From Marisa cornuarietis (lineage: Eukaryota; Mollusca; Gastropoda; Architaenioglossa; Ampullariidae): a DNA stretch of 64,000 bases. The stretch is from the NCBI GenBank assembly GCA_004794655.1, contig SMMW01000003.1:19796501-19860500 (forward strand), written 5' to 3'. This document shows, piece after piece, positions 22,749 to 37,500 of this stretch. Each line of letters starts with the position of its first letter. The first letter of the stretch is position 1. A model generated the notes under the pieces. It was given only the letters and a program-made list of their open reading frames with translations. It did no database searches and was not told where the DNA came from. Position numbers and translations under genes: made by a program.

Positions 22749-24099
22749 CAGTAGCACTGTTGTAGGATGAGTGAGAGTTGGCTGCCTCTATTGTTATCTG
22801 GTACTTTTAATTGTTACCTGTAAATGTCATAGGTGCAAGGCTATTATATAAGCTTTATTAACCTTTTCACCCTGGTTCTTGTACAGGATTTTTATTATTG
22901 TAGTGAGCACAAACTGTCTAATAGAATTGAGCGTAATGATTATACATACCCGATGATGTATTTTAGTCAGTCTGAATGGTCTGTTAATTTAATGCATGTG
23001 TCATCTTGACGTAATACATTCTGCAAACACGTTTACCACTTAGGTTATTACATAAATCTCAGAGATAGTTTTTTTTTGTCATGTATTCTATCAAAATCTT
23101 GAACCACAATTGTCTTTTTCTCAGTTTCACATTTTTTCAGCATCATTGTCTGCAAAAAAACCTCCAGTATGCTGTATTATTGTTGTACAGTTTAAATGGT
23201 GTACGGATTTGCCTTAAATTTTGTGATCAGCGTTAGATAGCAGTCAAGTATAATTTTAAAATGTTTCATCTAGGCAAAAAAAAAAAAAAAATGCCAAGTA
23301 CTCATCCATAAAAATATAAATTTGTTTTCCCGACTTGTACATTTTTTTCCTAAGCAACTGTTAAAACCAGATCTATATTTATGTTTGCTGTCATAGACTG
23401 TGCAAGCCTGTAATACTTTGATATTATTTAGTACAAGAGTGCTAAATTCTTGTTGTGTATATATACACACACACTGGAGGGGGAAGATGGTGCTTGCTTT
23501 AGAATAGTTTCTGTAACGTGTGCTGAAAGATTGGTTGATGTTATGATGCTAATCTACTAAACAAAATTATGCTGTATGACCAACATGATTGATGTGTAAC
23601 ACCAGTTTACTTATGAAAATTCTTGCCTGTAATGAATGTAATCCATCTTTAGAAAAGGATGAACAGCATAAAATATTCATCCAAACATTATCCAACACCT
23701 GCATATATTTTGTGAGACTCTTACAAATAATATTTCTATGGTCTTGTACCACTGCCACAGTTTAACTTGATATTTTTTGTGAGCTGTCCATCTTATGCTT
23801 GTTACCTGGTGCTCAAGTATGCAGATAGAAATAAAATTCCTTCCTCTTACAAGAGAAATGAAGCAACTATGAAAATCTTAATAAAACAATCACCTGCAGC
23901 ACAGAGATGTTGCCTTGTTTTGTGCTCGATTTATTACAGCAGTTACAAGTACTAATAAATCTGGGACTTATATATATATATATGCTTACATAAGCATGTT
24001 TCATATGGACCAAAACCAACTCTTTTTTTTTCTACATAGGAATGCAAACATACGCTACACAAAGCCCACTTGGTAAGACAGCTACTAATATTTCAGATG
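22749..24099 (+). other. TP53INP 3'UTR and downstream sequence
   Basis: AT-rich sequence after the stop codon. Candidate polyadenylation signals are AATAAA at 23831-23836 and about 23880. A short (TA/CA)n tract lies at 23456-23474 and another at 23969-23984. No other gene is recognised. The end of the transcript cannot be fixed. Confidence 0.4.
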
Positions 24100-24113
24100 T
24101 CCTATGTGTAGAA

Positions 24114-25458
24114 CACAGTCTATATGCAGAGGCAGGTGAACCCCCTCTAGAGTTACGCCGACTAAAACTAATGTCCTATGTCTCAAAACTTCGAGCTCTG
24201 CCCCAAAACCCTGCTTTCCACTCAGTTTTCTCCGTTCAGTTTCTGGAGAAATATAGGGCACGTGAACATGAACAAAAACCTCTACCTCAACCTCACCCCC
24301 ATCTTCAGAAATTGGGAATGGACCCCCCAAAAACTGCACCAATTGCACTGACCAGAACACCACCATGGCTACTTCCCACACCTGAAGTTCGTTTTTACCT
24401 CTCTAACCAAAAAAAAGGTGAAACCCCTGACATAGTCTATCAACAACTTTTCAGAGAAATAGTCACAGACTATCCTGACTTTTGTCACATATACACTGAT
24501 GGATCAAAAAATACTGAAAAAGAAACTGTAGCAGCTGCAGCAGTGCCGATGGACATTTCCACACCACCGCTGACAGCTCGCTTGGAAGGTCATAGCTCCA
24601 TTTTTTTCTGCAGAGTTAAAAGCCCTTCTACTTGCACTACAGTATATCCATACATCTAAAGAAAAAAACTTCTTAGTTATTTCAGACTCTTTGTCATCCA
24701 TACCTGCACTTCACTCTCAACGTTTAGATCACCCACTACTGGTTCGACTCTTTGAACTTTTATCATTACTACAAAATAACAATTTTGACATTATCTTTAT
24801 ATGGGTTTCTGGCCATGCAAATATTCCAGGAAACACTAAAGCTGATGAGGCAGCAAAAAGGGCCCTTCAGCAACCACTTGTGGTCCATACAACATTTGCT
24901 TCAGATTGGTACGCTTCTGTTAAAATGTATATCTCACAACTTTGGCAGCTTCATTGGGACTCCATGAAGCACAACAAACTTCACACTATTTTTCCAAAAC
25001 TATCAGACTGTATAACACAAGAATTTCTAAACCGACGAGAAAAAGTGGTTATAAATAGACTAAAAGCTGGACACTCATTTATCACTCTCCGATTTTTGCT
25101 TGAAGGAGAAACCCCCCACTTTGTCCTTGGTGTAAAGACCCCCTAACCATAGAACATTTGCTCATCTCCTGTTCAAAACTAACTACAATTCGTCAAAACT
25201 ATTTTACAGCACAGACTCTTGCCGACCTTTTTGCCAAACACTCTTCCAAATCAATCCTGGCATATGTAAAGTCCATTCAGATGTTTCACCTGATATGATA
25301 GAACTTATGTGTTAAAAAAACTGTTATTTTATAAAACTAAGAAAAGAGAAATCTCTAGACTTGTACATTTTCTTTATATCAACCTTTGAATAGTCATGTA
25401 CATTGTTTTTGCCATGAGATAGCCTTAGTTGCTGACTTGGCATAAAACAACAACTAAC
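24114..25458 (+). mobile_element. 5'-truncated RNase H-bearing LINE with 14-bp TSD
   Basis: A direct repeat TCCTATGTGTAGAA at 24100-24113 and 25459-25472 brackets a 1345-bp insert, defining it as a truncated non-LTR retrotransposon. The reading frame starts in the post-RT linker (PPLELRRLKLMSYVSKL) and enters an RNase HI domain (FCHIYTDGSKN, carrying the first catalytic Asp). It shifts frame near 24600 and continues with DSLSSIPAL, WVSGHANIPGNTKADEAAK (His and last Asp of RNase H) and RLKAGHSFITLRFLL. A CPWC-like knuckle follows after another slip (25115-25140). The 3' end (GCCATGAGATAGCCTTAGTTGCTG, 25411 onward) matches the tail of the SINE family at 53621. RNase H plus this tail suits the I/Nimb-like group. 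Two frameshifts make it dead. Confidence 0.85.
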
Positions 25459-25472
25459 TCCTATGTGTAGAA

Positions 25473-27115
25473 TGGTTTTCAGATGTTGGTTTAGTAGTGT
25501 CCTGCTACAATTTAAATCAGAACGTTAGGATTGCTGTGAGGTGACGAATGAGTTGCCATTTCCCCCTTTTTTTTAAAACATCCTTTATGGTATGCACCAG
25601 CAAACAAAAAAAGTTTTAAATGAAGATCTAAACAGTCATAGCCAACTAGCACTTGTTTGTACATATTCTGCCCAGGAATGAGGATCTGGTTGATAAGGGG
25701 AGAGAGACAAAGGAGAAGGTTGGGCTTTCTTTCATATGCCGTGCTGTAAAGATGGTGGCCAATGTCCAACGTCCCTAGGCTAAAGAATCTTACATCTATA
25801 ACATTTTAATCACCATCTTTGCTTACCATACACCCCATATTGGGAACTGTAATGAGAATGGCGGAAACTATAGTGAGAATGTTGGGAACTGTAGAGAGAA
25901 TGTTTGGGAAGGTCGGGTGGTAAACCTTGAGTGTTATTTGGGTTCTGGATCATCTCAAGCATCCCTCGAGGTACCTGGATGCAGCATTAAGCCCCAGAAT
26001 TCCTGCAATAACACTTGTTATAATAATTGTTAGATGGGGAAACATACATGAACTGTTTGATTAGGTTTTCTTATACAAAGTTATTTCTGGGGGTTGGGTA
26101 CAACTGAAAAGAAAAGGTAAAACGTTTTTGTATTCACAGAATTTATTATGACTATAATTATAACACCATTAATAATAATGCAGTTGAGGGCTGAGCTGTA
26201 GCTTGAATTGGTGTTTCACGGTCATTTAGATCAGCACATTATAAGAATGGGGACGAGACTACAGCAGGGTCAACAGCATTTATTGCTGTTGTGACTGTCC
26301 TTTGCACTGTACTATGATGACCCAAGAAAATATTACATGAACTCATTAATCTGTCTTCATTCTAACCAGAAAATGACTTTAAACAAACCGATGTATTTCT
26401 TTTTTCAATTGACACTCTTCCTGTAAGATCACATGATTCTCCTTCCATGCCAGTTTTTCACATGTTGTCATCTGAACTGTATGTCATGCCTGTAACAGGA
26501 TGCATCCACAATGATTTAATGTATATCAGTTTGTTCAAATTTAAATGCTTTTTCATCTATATTCACAGAACAATCTGAAAACAGAATGATCCTATTAAAA
26601 GGGAGTTAATAAACGGAAATGTGGGTATCATTTGTTAATGTTTGGCAAGAGAATACAATTTTTCTTGCTGATATAGCTGCAGGTTTGAGGTGCTAGTACT
26701 CTGGACCAGAGTACATAAGGTTTGCCTTTTGCGTCTGAAGCCCGATATATGAAGCAAGGTTATAAAAATTTTAAGCTTTCACTAAAGCCAACTTCAGCAA
26801 TCATCACAACACAATGACATTGATAAAATTATTCTGCTTCATAACAAATAATCTTAGAGTTAAGGCTACTGGCCCACTTCATACATCTGACCATTTTTGG
26901 GGACGAATTCAGACATTTAGCATAATCTAAAATGGAGGTATAAAAGTAGAAAAGCCTTTATTGCTAATAGACTGGTAAAAATTGCAAGAAATTCAGCCTT
27001 TCAGGGTCAGCTCATTCTCCCCATGACATAATTTGAAGTTAGGTGAATGTTTTTTATCACACTGAGAGACCTTTATATGTTCTACAAACTATGGATAAAC
27101 AGCTGTTGATAAGGA
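25473..27115. other. Stretch without a recognised gene
   Basis: No exon, RNA gene or clear transposon was recognised. There are AT-rich segments, a short internal duplication (GGCGGAAACTATAGTGAGAATG followed by GGGAACTGTAGAGAGAATG near 25860-25905), and a minus-strand open frame at 25512-25769 that has no homology I can name. Confidence 0.4.
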
Positions 27116-27787
27116 CTGTCTTACCTGCACAGAGCCTCGAGAAAATCATCATTGGCTAACTGTAATACAAATGGAACACAATGGCATCTAAGTTTTCACA
27201 CAAATTTCGTCTCTTACTATTAAAATCCATGAAAGATCATTACCATTATAGTTCCCTCTCAAACTGGTACCAAGAAAGCGGCCTTATCATAGCTAGTTCA
27301 ACAGAAATTATGTTTCTGGATATGGTTTCCTAGCAAAAAGCTCAGAAACTAACCAAAAAGTCCTGTGAAGAATGAATCCTTCAGCTGTTTTCTGTTTTAT
27401 TTTTACAAGATGCTTATAACCGAGCTTAAACATGACTGTTATTTACATCTGTCTTACCTGCACAGAGCCTCGAGACAGCATCATTGGCTATCTGTAATAC
27501 AAATGGAACACAATGGCATCTAAGTTTTCACACAAATTTCGTCTCTTACTATTTTCTTAAAATCCATGAAGGATCATTACCACTATAGTTCCCTCTCAAA
27601 CTGGTACCAAGTAAGCGGCCTTATCATTGCTAGTTCAGCAGAAATTATGTTTCTGGATGTGGTTTCCTAGCAAAAGCTCAGAAACTCACCAAAAAGTCCT
27701 GTGAAGAATGAATCCTTCAGCTGGTTTTCTGTTTTATTTTTACAAGATGCTTATAACTGAGCTTAAACGTGACTGTTATTTACATCT
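27116..27787. repeat. Tandem duplication, two units of about 333 bp
   Basis: The segment 27116-27448 (CTGTCTTACCTGCACAGAGC onward) is repeated directly at 27449-27787 with few substitutions and small indels. Each unit ends with GCTTATAAC(C/T)GAGCTTAAAC. On the minus strand each unit starts with a segment bordered by ATTACAG and GTAAGA that resembles a 34-35-nt mini-exon; the two differ by one base in length. No other repeat copy was seen. Confidence 0.85.
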
Positions 27788-30700
27788 ATGGTACATGTAA
27801 GCCATCTTGAAGTGAACTATGCAACATATAGAAGTTATTTTGTGGACAGTAGCTCCCTACACTATTATTTGAGCTAATGATGTGCTTGTTTTTTAAATGG
27901 ACCTTTCACCCTCTTATCCTAACTTCTTTTGTTTCCAACCTGAAATGTCTTTGCATAAAGGATATGGGTTTTGCTAATAAATATAAAATATGTTAAAAAA
28001 AAGTATTCAATTTTTTGTTTTAAATTTCACGTCTCATATTTGATGATTATGTTACTATCACTAAACCATGCTTTTTGTATTATTAATGTAATTTCCTATG
28101 AAATAGATGACTAGCTTCAGTTATATTAGCTGATAATTTAGCACGTCTGTCGGTAAAGTAACTATAGTGTCACTAGTCCACTACTACCAGGAATAGAAGT
28201 ACTGCTTTTATCATTAACCTGTACATTTGAACCTATACATGTGTATTATGTAATGCATGTCTGTGCTAAAGTAGGATAATGAGGCTTATTTTTACTTGTA
28301 GTGAAATAATTTTTGATTAAAAAAAAAATCTTCTTGACAAAAATGTTGATTCTTTACAATTATTCCCAGTGCTACAGTGTCCCAATGCTGCAGTGTCCAT
28401 CTGTAGGCATTTTTTAACCATAAAAAAAATCATACGGTGTACCAACAAGCTTCCAGTTTTAATATCAACACCAACTGGAAGACCAGATTATGTGAGCTCT
28501 CTTGTTGAAAGTACAGTAGTTCTACTGTTATGGTATCTTGTGTTCTAGGTGAAGGAGGGGATTGAATGTTGATAAAATTTTGCATTAAGGAAAGAAGGGA
28601 AAAAGTAGGCAATAAAATTATACCAAGTGTTTTACTGATATTAATTTAAGTGTGATCCATCTTCCTGAAGCCAGACAACTTACCATGCTGTGAGTGGCTA
28701 AATACTGGTCTTAACAGACATCCAGGAATCCATTTTATATATGGACTGTTTTTTTTTTCCTCAGTGACAATGCTAAATTTAACATCATCCTTTACTTTTT
28801 GTGGCTCTTTACGATTTCAAACTGGGACATAATGTGATGGAAGCAGACTGTAATATACAGATGGTAACCTTTTGGCAAGGGCAAAAAAAAAAAAAAAGGA
28901 TAGAAATGGTTTGTTACATTCGGATCTGGAGATGTGAATCTTGATGTCCCATGTCTTGTGCTGTGGAGTCATAAACTACAGCCAGTACTGGTCAACAAAG
29001 AAGTTTCATCCCTTTTCAAGATCATGCCAGAATGAATGTCGCAAAATAGATGTTGCCTAAAATTTTTTTGAAAGTTGAAGTCTTACCATCTCCACAATAT
29101 TCCAAGTCTCTCTTGCTTACACCCTCTGAGCATATTTGTCAGAGAAATGGAGGAGGACCTTAAAATGCCTCCCTGTAGCAAATTGGGTCCAGGATTCAGA
29201 TTTGTGTGCAAATGAAATAAACACTTGTGTTGGGAAGACTTTGCTGAGAATAATGGTGCTTATTATTATCTGTATGAACTTGCGTTGCCATACCAGCCTC
29301 GCAGGTCAGTTCACTTGGCCTACGCCAGTTTTCTATTCCATGGCCTGCCTCCACCTCCCTGCACAGCGGAGTCAGTATGCCTTCCGATGTGAACTTCAAA
29401 CATATCTTTTCGGAAAAACCTAAAATAGTTCATCCATCTTGTCGTCCTTTCTACCCAACACTCCTATCTCTGCACTCCTTCATGTTCTTGTATTGCTATC
29501 TGGTGCATGTTTATGTATGTATGTTGTGCTTGTTTGTATTCGATTGTGACATCTACATAACATGGCCTCTTTCCCCACTGCCCCTGGTCTCTTGTGAAGC
29601 ACATCAAGCTTGCCTTCGTGTGAGGAAATGCTCAATACAAATCCTATTAATATTATTATGAGCAAAAATGTTGGTTATGAGAAGATGCTTGCACAGTGGA
29701 CATTACAAAACCATGGAAACTTTCAGGATGAAACAATACAAACACCTCTGAATTTTAAGGAAGAAACAAATACCATAGCAAAGAACACATCATTACCATT
29801 ACACAATATAATCCAAAAACCTGGTGTTGTGGAAATTTTAAAAATACATAACAAGGAAATCTAAAACCAGCAGGTAAACAAGTATGTGCAAACAGACTGA
29901 AACTCAACAAAACTGGCCAGAAAAAGTCAATAAATAGATGAACACAAAATCTAACAGCATATTAATAATAAACTGCAGCACGACAAACATATCAAAGTAA
30001 AACCAAGAATATTTTTGTACAGCAAATTTGTGACCTTTGAAATTACAGATTCCTGAGGTTGTCCACGAATATGCATCTCTTGCAAGAATGCCCCCACACT
30101 GTAGACAAACATGAGATAATAAGAGAGGTTATATTTGCCACTGCTTTTCAGTTGAGTTTTCTTTTTTTTTTTTCCAAACAAGTGAGTTTACTTTTCCTGC
30201 CATGTGTTACTATATTTATCCTAGAATATATTAGAATATTCTTTTGTTCCAAATACCAACACAGGACAGAGAAAAGTTTCATTTGAACTAGATATTTACA
30301 ATATGAATTATGAACAACAGAAACAGGTACAAACTGTGTATGCGACAAACACTAAAATTTGAACAGCCACTTGGGCATAATGTTTATCACCAAAGCATAT
30401 GAATCTGAATACATCATACAAAACAACGAACACTATTTCCTATAGGCATCACTATTGAGTCTGATATTTAAGAGTTTTAATTATTTTTCAGCATGTCACA
30501 ATGTCTTTTTTTGCATTATCATACCATTAAGCTTTTTTTAAGCCACAGTCACCACACAGTGCCACTACAAATGTTACAAGTTAAAAAAAAGTCTTTTACT
30601 CTTTTTGCCTGTCCTAAAAAAGATCTTAAACGCACACATTCCATGGGCATCAAATACAGATATGTATTGTATACCACACTAACAGGGACTGCAAGTAGGA

Positions 30701-31540
30701 TTATATAATGTTCAAATCACTTCTTAATGCATTATTAGAGGTAACCAACTCAAGCAATATCTAGCAACAAAATAAAATACAGTCATGCCCCATTACAAAC
30801 TCTCCCTACTGCCTACCATAGCTCTTAGTGTAATGAGTGGTGCCACAAAAATAGCTATACCACTCCTTCTATTCAACCTGTTTTCCACAAGCTGCATTCA
30901 GATAATGGTAGGTTTGTTGTGTTTAACACTGTGCCAGCAACTAAGGTTATATCACGGTGAGCAGTCAGATAATGGGGCACAACTGCACAGTGCAATTTAA
31001 AGTAATTAAAGAAAAGTAAATACAATCCAGAACGAAAACACAACTCAATGCATGGATGTGAACTTCTGAAAATGTCTTCTGGCAGCAAATCAAACAGAAG
31101 TGTGTACACAATCACTTATAAGTAACCTCCTTAAAAACTGATGACTTATATTTTTTCCTTCTGAAACCATGATCACTTCCACAGGAAGGAAAGGTCAACA
31201 AAATGAAATATTAAAATGTATACAATTTATAAGCATTTGCTTATTATGACTGTTCTGTTAAAAACAAAAATGCTAAAGATTAAAATAACTAGTTCACAAA
31301 TATCCAGCCTTAGTAAAAGAATGAAATTTATAAATATTTGAGTATGAAATAATTTGTGAACCTGAGTTTTCCTATCTATTTTTTCAAATAGCATAACTTT
31401 CCCATTTAATGACAATACTATGTACAGTTAATGCACTTGCTGTATGAAGCATTATATACAAGTAACAAACTTCTTGTAACAAACATCTCAAAGAGTCTTT
31501 TTTTAAAATTAATACACAACACAAGAAAATTTAAAAGAAC
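27788..31540. other. PHKB downstream region without a recognised gene
   Basis: AT-rich. 29280-29430 contains a decayed stretch (FYSMACLHLPAQRSQYAFRCELQTYLF) that may be the C-terminus of an L2-like LINE on the plus strand. 30903-30975 holds a fragment of the I-tailed SINE (CCAGCAACTAAGGTTATATCACGG). The PHKB 3'UTR must lie in the right part; ATTAAA on the minus strand near 31410 is a possible but weak polyadenylation signal. Confidence 0.4.
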
Positions 31541-34500
31541 TCATGAGAGACAGCACATGTCTTCAGCTACACTGCGCAAATCTCCATCCAAGAGATTCTT
31601 CACAACAGCCTTGGCTATGTAGCCTGTGGTGCCATAGCGGGTATTTGGAGGGGTGTTGAAAAAGCGATGCATGTCATCTTGTTTTTCTCTCCCTTCTGTC
31701 TGATTAAGGTCTTTTTGAAAATCCTCATATGCTTCACGGATGATCTGGAATGAAATGTGAACATAGAATTTTACAAAGATTTCGCAAAAGTGGATGACAG
31801 GCTAAATGAGCCCACAGAAAGCATACATCTAAATATATCTAGGGAGCAGTATTTTAATTGGTTTCACATGGCAGTGATGGTTCCTCACTAGGCAGAAAGC
31901 TGTGGAGGTTCTGGGTGCATTAGTTGCATCAGAACAAGATTTGTTTTGTAGGCTACTACAATGATAATAGTATAAACTCCATATGTGGGTAATATTTTCC
32001 CAGTTGCAAAGTTGTGGTTCTTAGTCCTAGCATTCCTCATTTAAGAAATGCAAAACTGATGGAACTAGGCCACAGTGACACTAGGAAACATCTTTCGCTG
32101 CCCTGTGCTCAAGGCAGCAGTTAGGCAGTGAGGCATGCAACAATAGGAGGTGCCCCTCTCAAAGAATATATCAATGGGCAGCATATGGACAGTCACTTGC
32201 TCTGTGTGTGTGTGTGCCTGTTAACTGTAGCCTATCTTCTCCTTCCCTTGCTCACAGGTGCAAGCCCTGTGTGAAATAATGAATGAGCATGAATGATGTT
32301 CGCATTCATTGTCTGAATGCCTATGAGTGATGTGAAATAACAATTTTCATGGGATGAAGGGATCGTTAGCAAAAGCAGGAGAGCAAATAAACTGGCTCAT
32401 TTATTCTTTACAAAGGAAGCTCTCTGGTGCTGGTTTTTTCTTTGGTGACTGTGTAACCATAAAGGGGAGACCTATGGTACTGGTTAAACCAAGTTCATCC
32501 GTAATGTGTCAACACTGCAGGCATTCAAGCTAGGTCTAAAGATACTTTTTTCAGTTTAAACCAGTCATAACAGGCTCTTCCTCACTTCTCTTACTCTTGG
32601 TCTTGCATACTTTTCATGCTCTACCATACCCAGACTCTCCTGGGACAGCATATTTTGCTTTCATGTAAGACACTGTTGTGTGAAGACTTTTTTTTTTTTA
32701 CTGTATTGCATTTGGAGCTTCAATACAAGAGGCATGCATATTTCAAACCAGTTATTATACAATCATAAATTTTGGAATACAAATGCTTCCTCTCCTCAAG
32801 CAGCCTACTCCCTATTTGGCTCTAAGCTGAATGAAACTGCTTCAGCTCTGACTTAGCTACTGTCACTGCAAGGACTGCACAGTACTTACCATGTCCATGT
32901 TAACTGACTGATGAAACACAAGCTCAGGATTGCGCTCCAGAATGGTTGAAATCACCATGAAAGTCTGCAACATGTGAGCCCTCATGTGAGCAGGTGTTCC
33001 CTGCTTAGCAAAGTGCACCTTATACCTTTACTATGATTCAACACCGAAAAATGGATCTGGTCTCCTAGTCACTGCCAAGTAAATGTGGACCAATTTTTAT
33101 TGACTAAAGTGTTTCACCCTACCACTTTCATTATGTCAAGTTTATTCATTAATTTCCATGAGTGGCATTAGCTGATCTATGATCTGTGAAAAATCTTTAT
33201 TTTACTATAACATATTGACATATAATGTACTACTGGTATGAGGTCTTCTCTGTCTTTGCGTTTGACTTTGGATTGTGATTTCATCTTGAGGTGATGAAGT
33301 GAGCTTGCATTTTTGGGTGGGAAACTGCATTATGAAAGTGGAACTATTACTGTTATTCCCTTTGTTTCCAGGAATGGAGTAACAACATCTCTATTTAGTG
33401 ATTTTGATTGGCATCCAAACCCTTCAATCTATCAATCTTTATTTTTTTTCTAGAAGATGAACAATCTGACTTACGTATGAAACAATCCAAACGTGCACAA
33501 GTGAGAGAAAATAAATTACACACTATAAAAAAAATGACAGCTAGGTCTAGTCTGAATCTTGTTCAAATAAACCTTAGTCTGGGGAAAGGAGAATGTTGGG
33601 AGGGAAGGATCATGAAGAAAGAGGAAAGGTGAAAAGATAGGAGGTAAGACAAACATCAACACAGAAACTGAGCAAATACTGTTTACTCTGGGTCATGTAT
33701 ATCTTGACAAGGAACTTGTGTAAAACTACCAGTCCTACCTCCACCATCAACTGCCTGTAGGTAGGGTCAGGAATTTTACTCAACATTTGCTCAACCAGCA
33801 GAGAGAAGTTCATTTCATACATAGTCATGTCAGACAGAGTGGGTTGCTGAAAGCATATATGCATGATGTTTTACAGTCATGCTTATTTAATTTATAAATA
33901 CAAAAAATTATTAGTTTCTAAGCACAATGATGCCCTCAAGAAAACTGAAAACCACTGAAGTGAGAATGACTGTGAAACTCTAGTTACTGGTCATCTTTGC
34001 ACAAGACTTTCTGGCATATGTTGCCATTACCAGATTAGCTTGGCTTAACAGGAATGAAGACTTGATCATGCTACTCCTACATGACAAGATATCATGCAGT
34101 TATAGCAAAAGAATACTGTATTTATATGTATATATATATATATATGCACACACCACTACAAATATAAACATCTTAAAAAGTACAGGTAAACTGGTGTTAG
34201 CAGGGTGGCTACATGATGCACCCATAGTCAGCTGAGCCCTGCAGCCCCTCTGTGTAATTTGCAATGTAACTGCTATTAAATTTGGAAATTACCTGGGGAA
34301 GAAGGTACCCTGCCACCTTGATTCCACCAGGTGTCTTCTCCAGTATCTCCCAGACTCTGTTATAAAAGTCTTTTGGAACACGGTTTAAAGCACCATCCAG
34401 CTGCCGTTTCTGAAGTGGAGTCCTGGGAGGTGGGAGGGGGGATGGGGGAAAGACAAAATGGAAGATCAAATCATATCAGGAAAAAGTCAAGGAATCATTT

Positions 34501-37500
34501 CTGTCCAAGGCTAGCCCTCCCCTAAGGTTGCTTCTTATAACATTGGGCAAGACAGCCTATAAAACTGAATATTATTATTGAGAAAAGGACAGAAGCAACA
34601 ATGCACTCACACACACTCACACACACACACACACGACTGCATTCAAAAAGCTCTTAGCTATAATCAGTTTTATGTCCTTATGGAGAACTCATACATCTGC
34701 TCAGTTTCTAATGTGTTGCTATGGACAATACCTCTGTTCTGTTTCTAAGGTGTTGATATGGAAAACCTATACCTCTGGTGAGCTTCTAATTTGTTGCGAG
34801 TCAGCACTTTGTACAGCAGCCCTTTGACCTGGTTAGGAGAGAAAACATAGATATCCACATACTGTCCCTTCTCTTGTTCCATCTCTACCTGCATGGCTCT
34901 CACCATCCACCTGAAACACATGCCATGCACACGTATAAGATTAAATCCAGTTTTTAAAAATAAAACGGTCAAATTCTTACATCTATAAAAGAAAAACTAC
35001 TGTACACTTTAAAAAAAACCAGAAAGCAAGCTCTCTGGGAACAAATTAACAGAATGCAGTGCTCATGCCTAGCAAGCCTTTCAGGTCAAACAGTGTCTCT
35101 GTGAGCATGTGTTTGGGTATGAAGAGCATAGTGCTCACTTGCCTAGCAAGGCTTTCAGGTCAAATAGTGTCTCTGAACTGATCCTGACATTAGGCAACAT
35201 GGAAAAGGGACCTAACAGTGACTAGCAAATGTCCTCACCAGTAAGAGAATTTGATTGTTTCTGCTATCTATAAAGGATTCATTAAAAAATTTTAAAATGT
35301 GTACCCAATCCGAATTTTGAGAATGCCATCAAACAGATCCGAGTGAATTGCAATAAGACCACCGATGGCGAGAATAAGTTCCTGTTGAAGCACAGCCTGC
35401 CGAATGTCATATGGCAGGCACTGGCGGTACAGGATGGCTTTTAATTCATTAGGACTCACAGGTTTGTCCAAAACCTCCTCCTCATGACCAAACACACCTA
35501 CTGTAATCTGAAAACATGTCAAAATAGCCAATAAACATAACCCAAAATGTTTTCTAAAAGAAGAATGCTCAGATACATTTTATGCATTCATTTTTATTTT
35601 AAGCTCAAATTTTTATTACAGTCATTACACAACATCAGGAGCAAATATTGTGCCGCATGGCAAACCTCTCTCTGAGAAATAATTTAATTTTTGTTTGTAA
35701 TGTTTCTAAATTAGGCTCTTGGACATGATGTTCTTGTAACTACATGCCGGGTGACATCTTCATATATTTTTCTGGGTAACAGACTTTGGGCTTTGTTTTT
35801 CTCCCTATTTTTTCTCTAAAGCACCTGAAACTGTAGAGAAGTTATACATGGTTACCTGTTTCCCTCGTACAAGAACAGTGGTGATGGATGGTGCCAAACT
35901 GTCGACCAGCTTTCCAAGAAGTGCTGAACACAAGCGTACAACAGACCACTTCTTCTGCACACCTGCTCTTGTAATGAGTCTCTCTAAGCATTCACCAACT
36001 GTGGTACCATCAAACCGAAAGAAAGGTCCCTCACGTTCATATAGAACTTTCAGGATTGTGGCAGCATTAACAACACCATTCAGCGATTTGTAGTACATCA
36101 CCAGATCAGGTGTAGACTTGAACTGAACATCCTATTCAACAAAAAAATCTTAAAGTAGTTAAGTTAGCATTCACTGGCCCTATCTGTGCTGTGGTGTTTC
36201 TGGACAGACAGACACAAAGAAAGACAGCTGCAGAAAACAAAAAAGGAAAAAAGTGAGTGAAGGCATTGCATGGGGCTTGGCACGACCACCATTTTTATCT
36301 TTCCTTTTGCTACAAGCAGATGGCTTCTCTTCTACCTTCTCATCCCCTACTGCCCTTTCATCTGTTCTACACTGTCAGAAGATGAGACATTACCTAGATA
36401 CAACTATCCCAATATTTGTTCTTCACTTAAAGTGTCAGCCTCCTTCTCCCATAATATATAATTTTACTATGTTGGTTAGCCTCATTTAGCTTTAACATTT
36501 TTATTCTAGAAGCAGTTCTCTAGTATCTTCTCCCCTACTGTATAATGTTAGTACATAATCTGGTTAGCTTCATGTAGCTGTATTTAAATTTTTTGTTCCA
36601 TAAAAGCAGTTCTATAGTAACTTCTTACAGGAAGTAAAATGACTAAGTTAATTACCCTCTCATCCAGTAAATAATCATCTTCATGAATGACAATGTTTGG
36701 TATTTCTGTCAGTGACCTGAAGCTTGACTTGACAGCCTTTTCCTGGAAGGGCTGAAAGTTGTCAGTATCTGGTAGAGAGCTGAGGAAATCCAGGTGCTCC
36801 ATACAGGCAGTGGACAGGAATGACTGGAAGTGATAAGATGTGCGCTTTGTGACTTGTGTAATTCCTAAGTGCTATTGTATTCATCCCTAAGACATTTGTT
36901 TTCCATGTGAAGTCAGAGAAATTATAAAAGTTTTTTTTTTTTTAATGAACAGAGGTAGTGAAAACCATCGTTATAGCTAGGCAACAAAGCAAGTGGCGTC
37001 AGCAAAATCCACACACTGCAATCAAGACCCGTACCAGCTGCTGACAAGGTCTGAAAATGTAATCATCCTGTAGTTATGTATGGGCCACAACCCACTAAAA
37101 TATACCTCTTCAAACTCTGGTTGGTCAGTGAGACCAAAGCCCATGCAGGACCGATAGGTAGCCAGATAACAGCTCATTGCTGCACGACTACCTCACTACA
37201 TAAATCCCCAAGGCACCACATCTAGACAAAGGGAGCAGGGGTGGGGGAGGATTTGGTGTTTTATGCCGAGCCAGCAACCGAGGCTATATCACGGCAGCCA
37301 GCTCTCTAAACACATGCCACATCCAGAAAAAGAACAGTGTGCCCAAGACAAAAGCTGAACCCAAGACAGCCAACCCTCACTGAATTGGTGACAGATGCTA
37401 ACTGTTGTGCCACTGGACTGCCCTAGACAAAGGGAACACCTGAGGCAATCTGGAGGACCAGCAGCAGCCAGCAGGCTTCATTTAGAGGGTGGGACATACA

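Noticed and set aside
29136..29440. Possible protein-coding exon
   Set aside because: Partly resembles an L2-like LINE C-terminus, and there are no splice signals or conserved frame; treated as a probable relic within the gene-free region.
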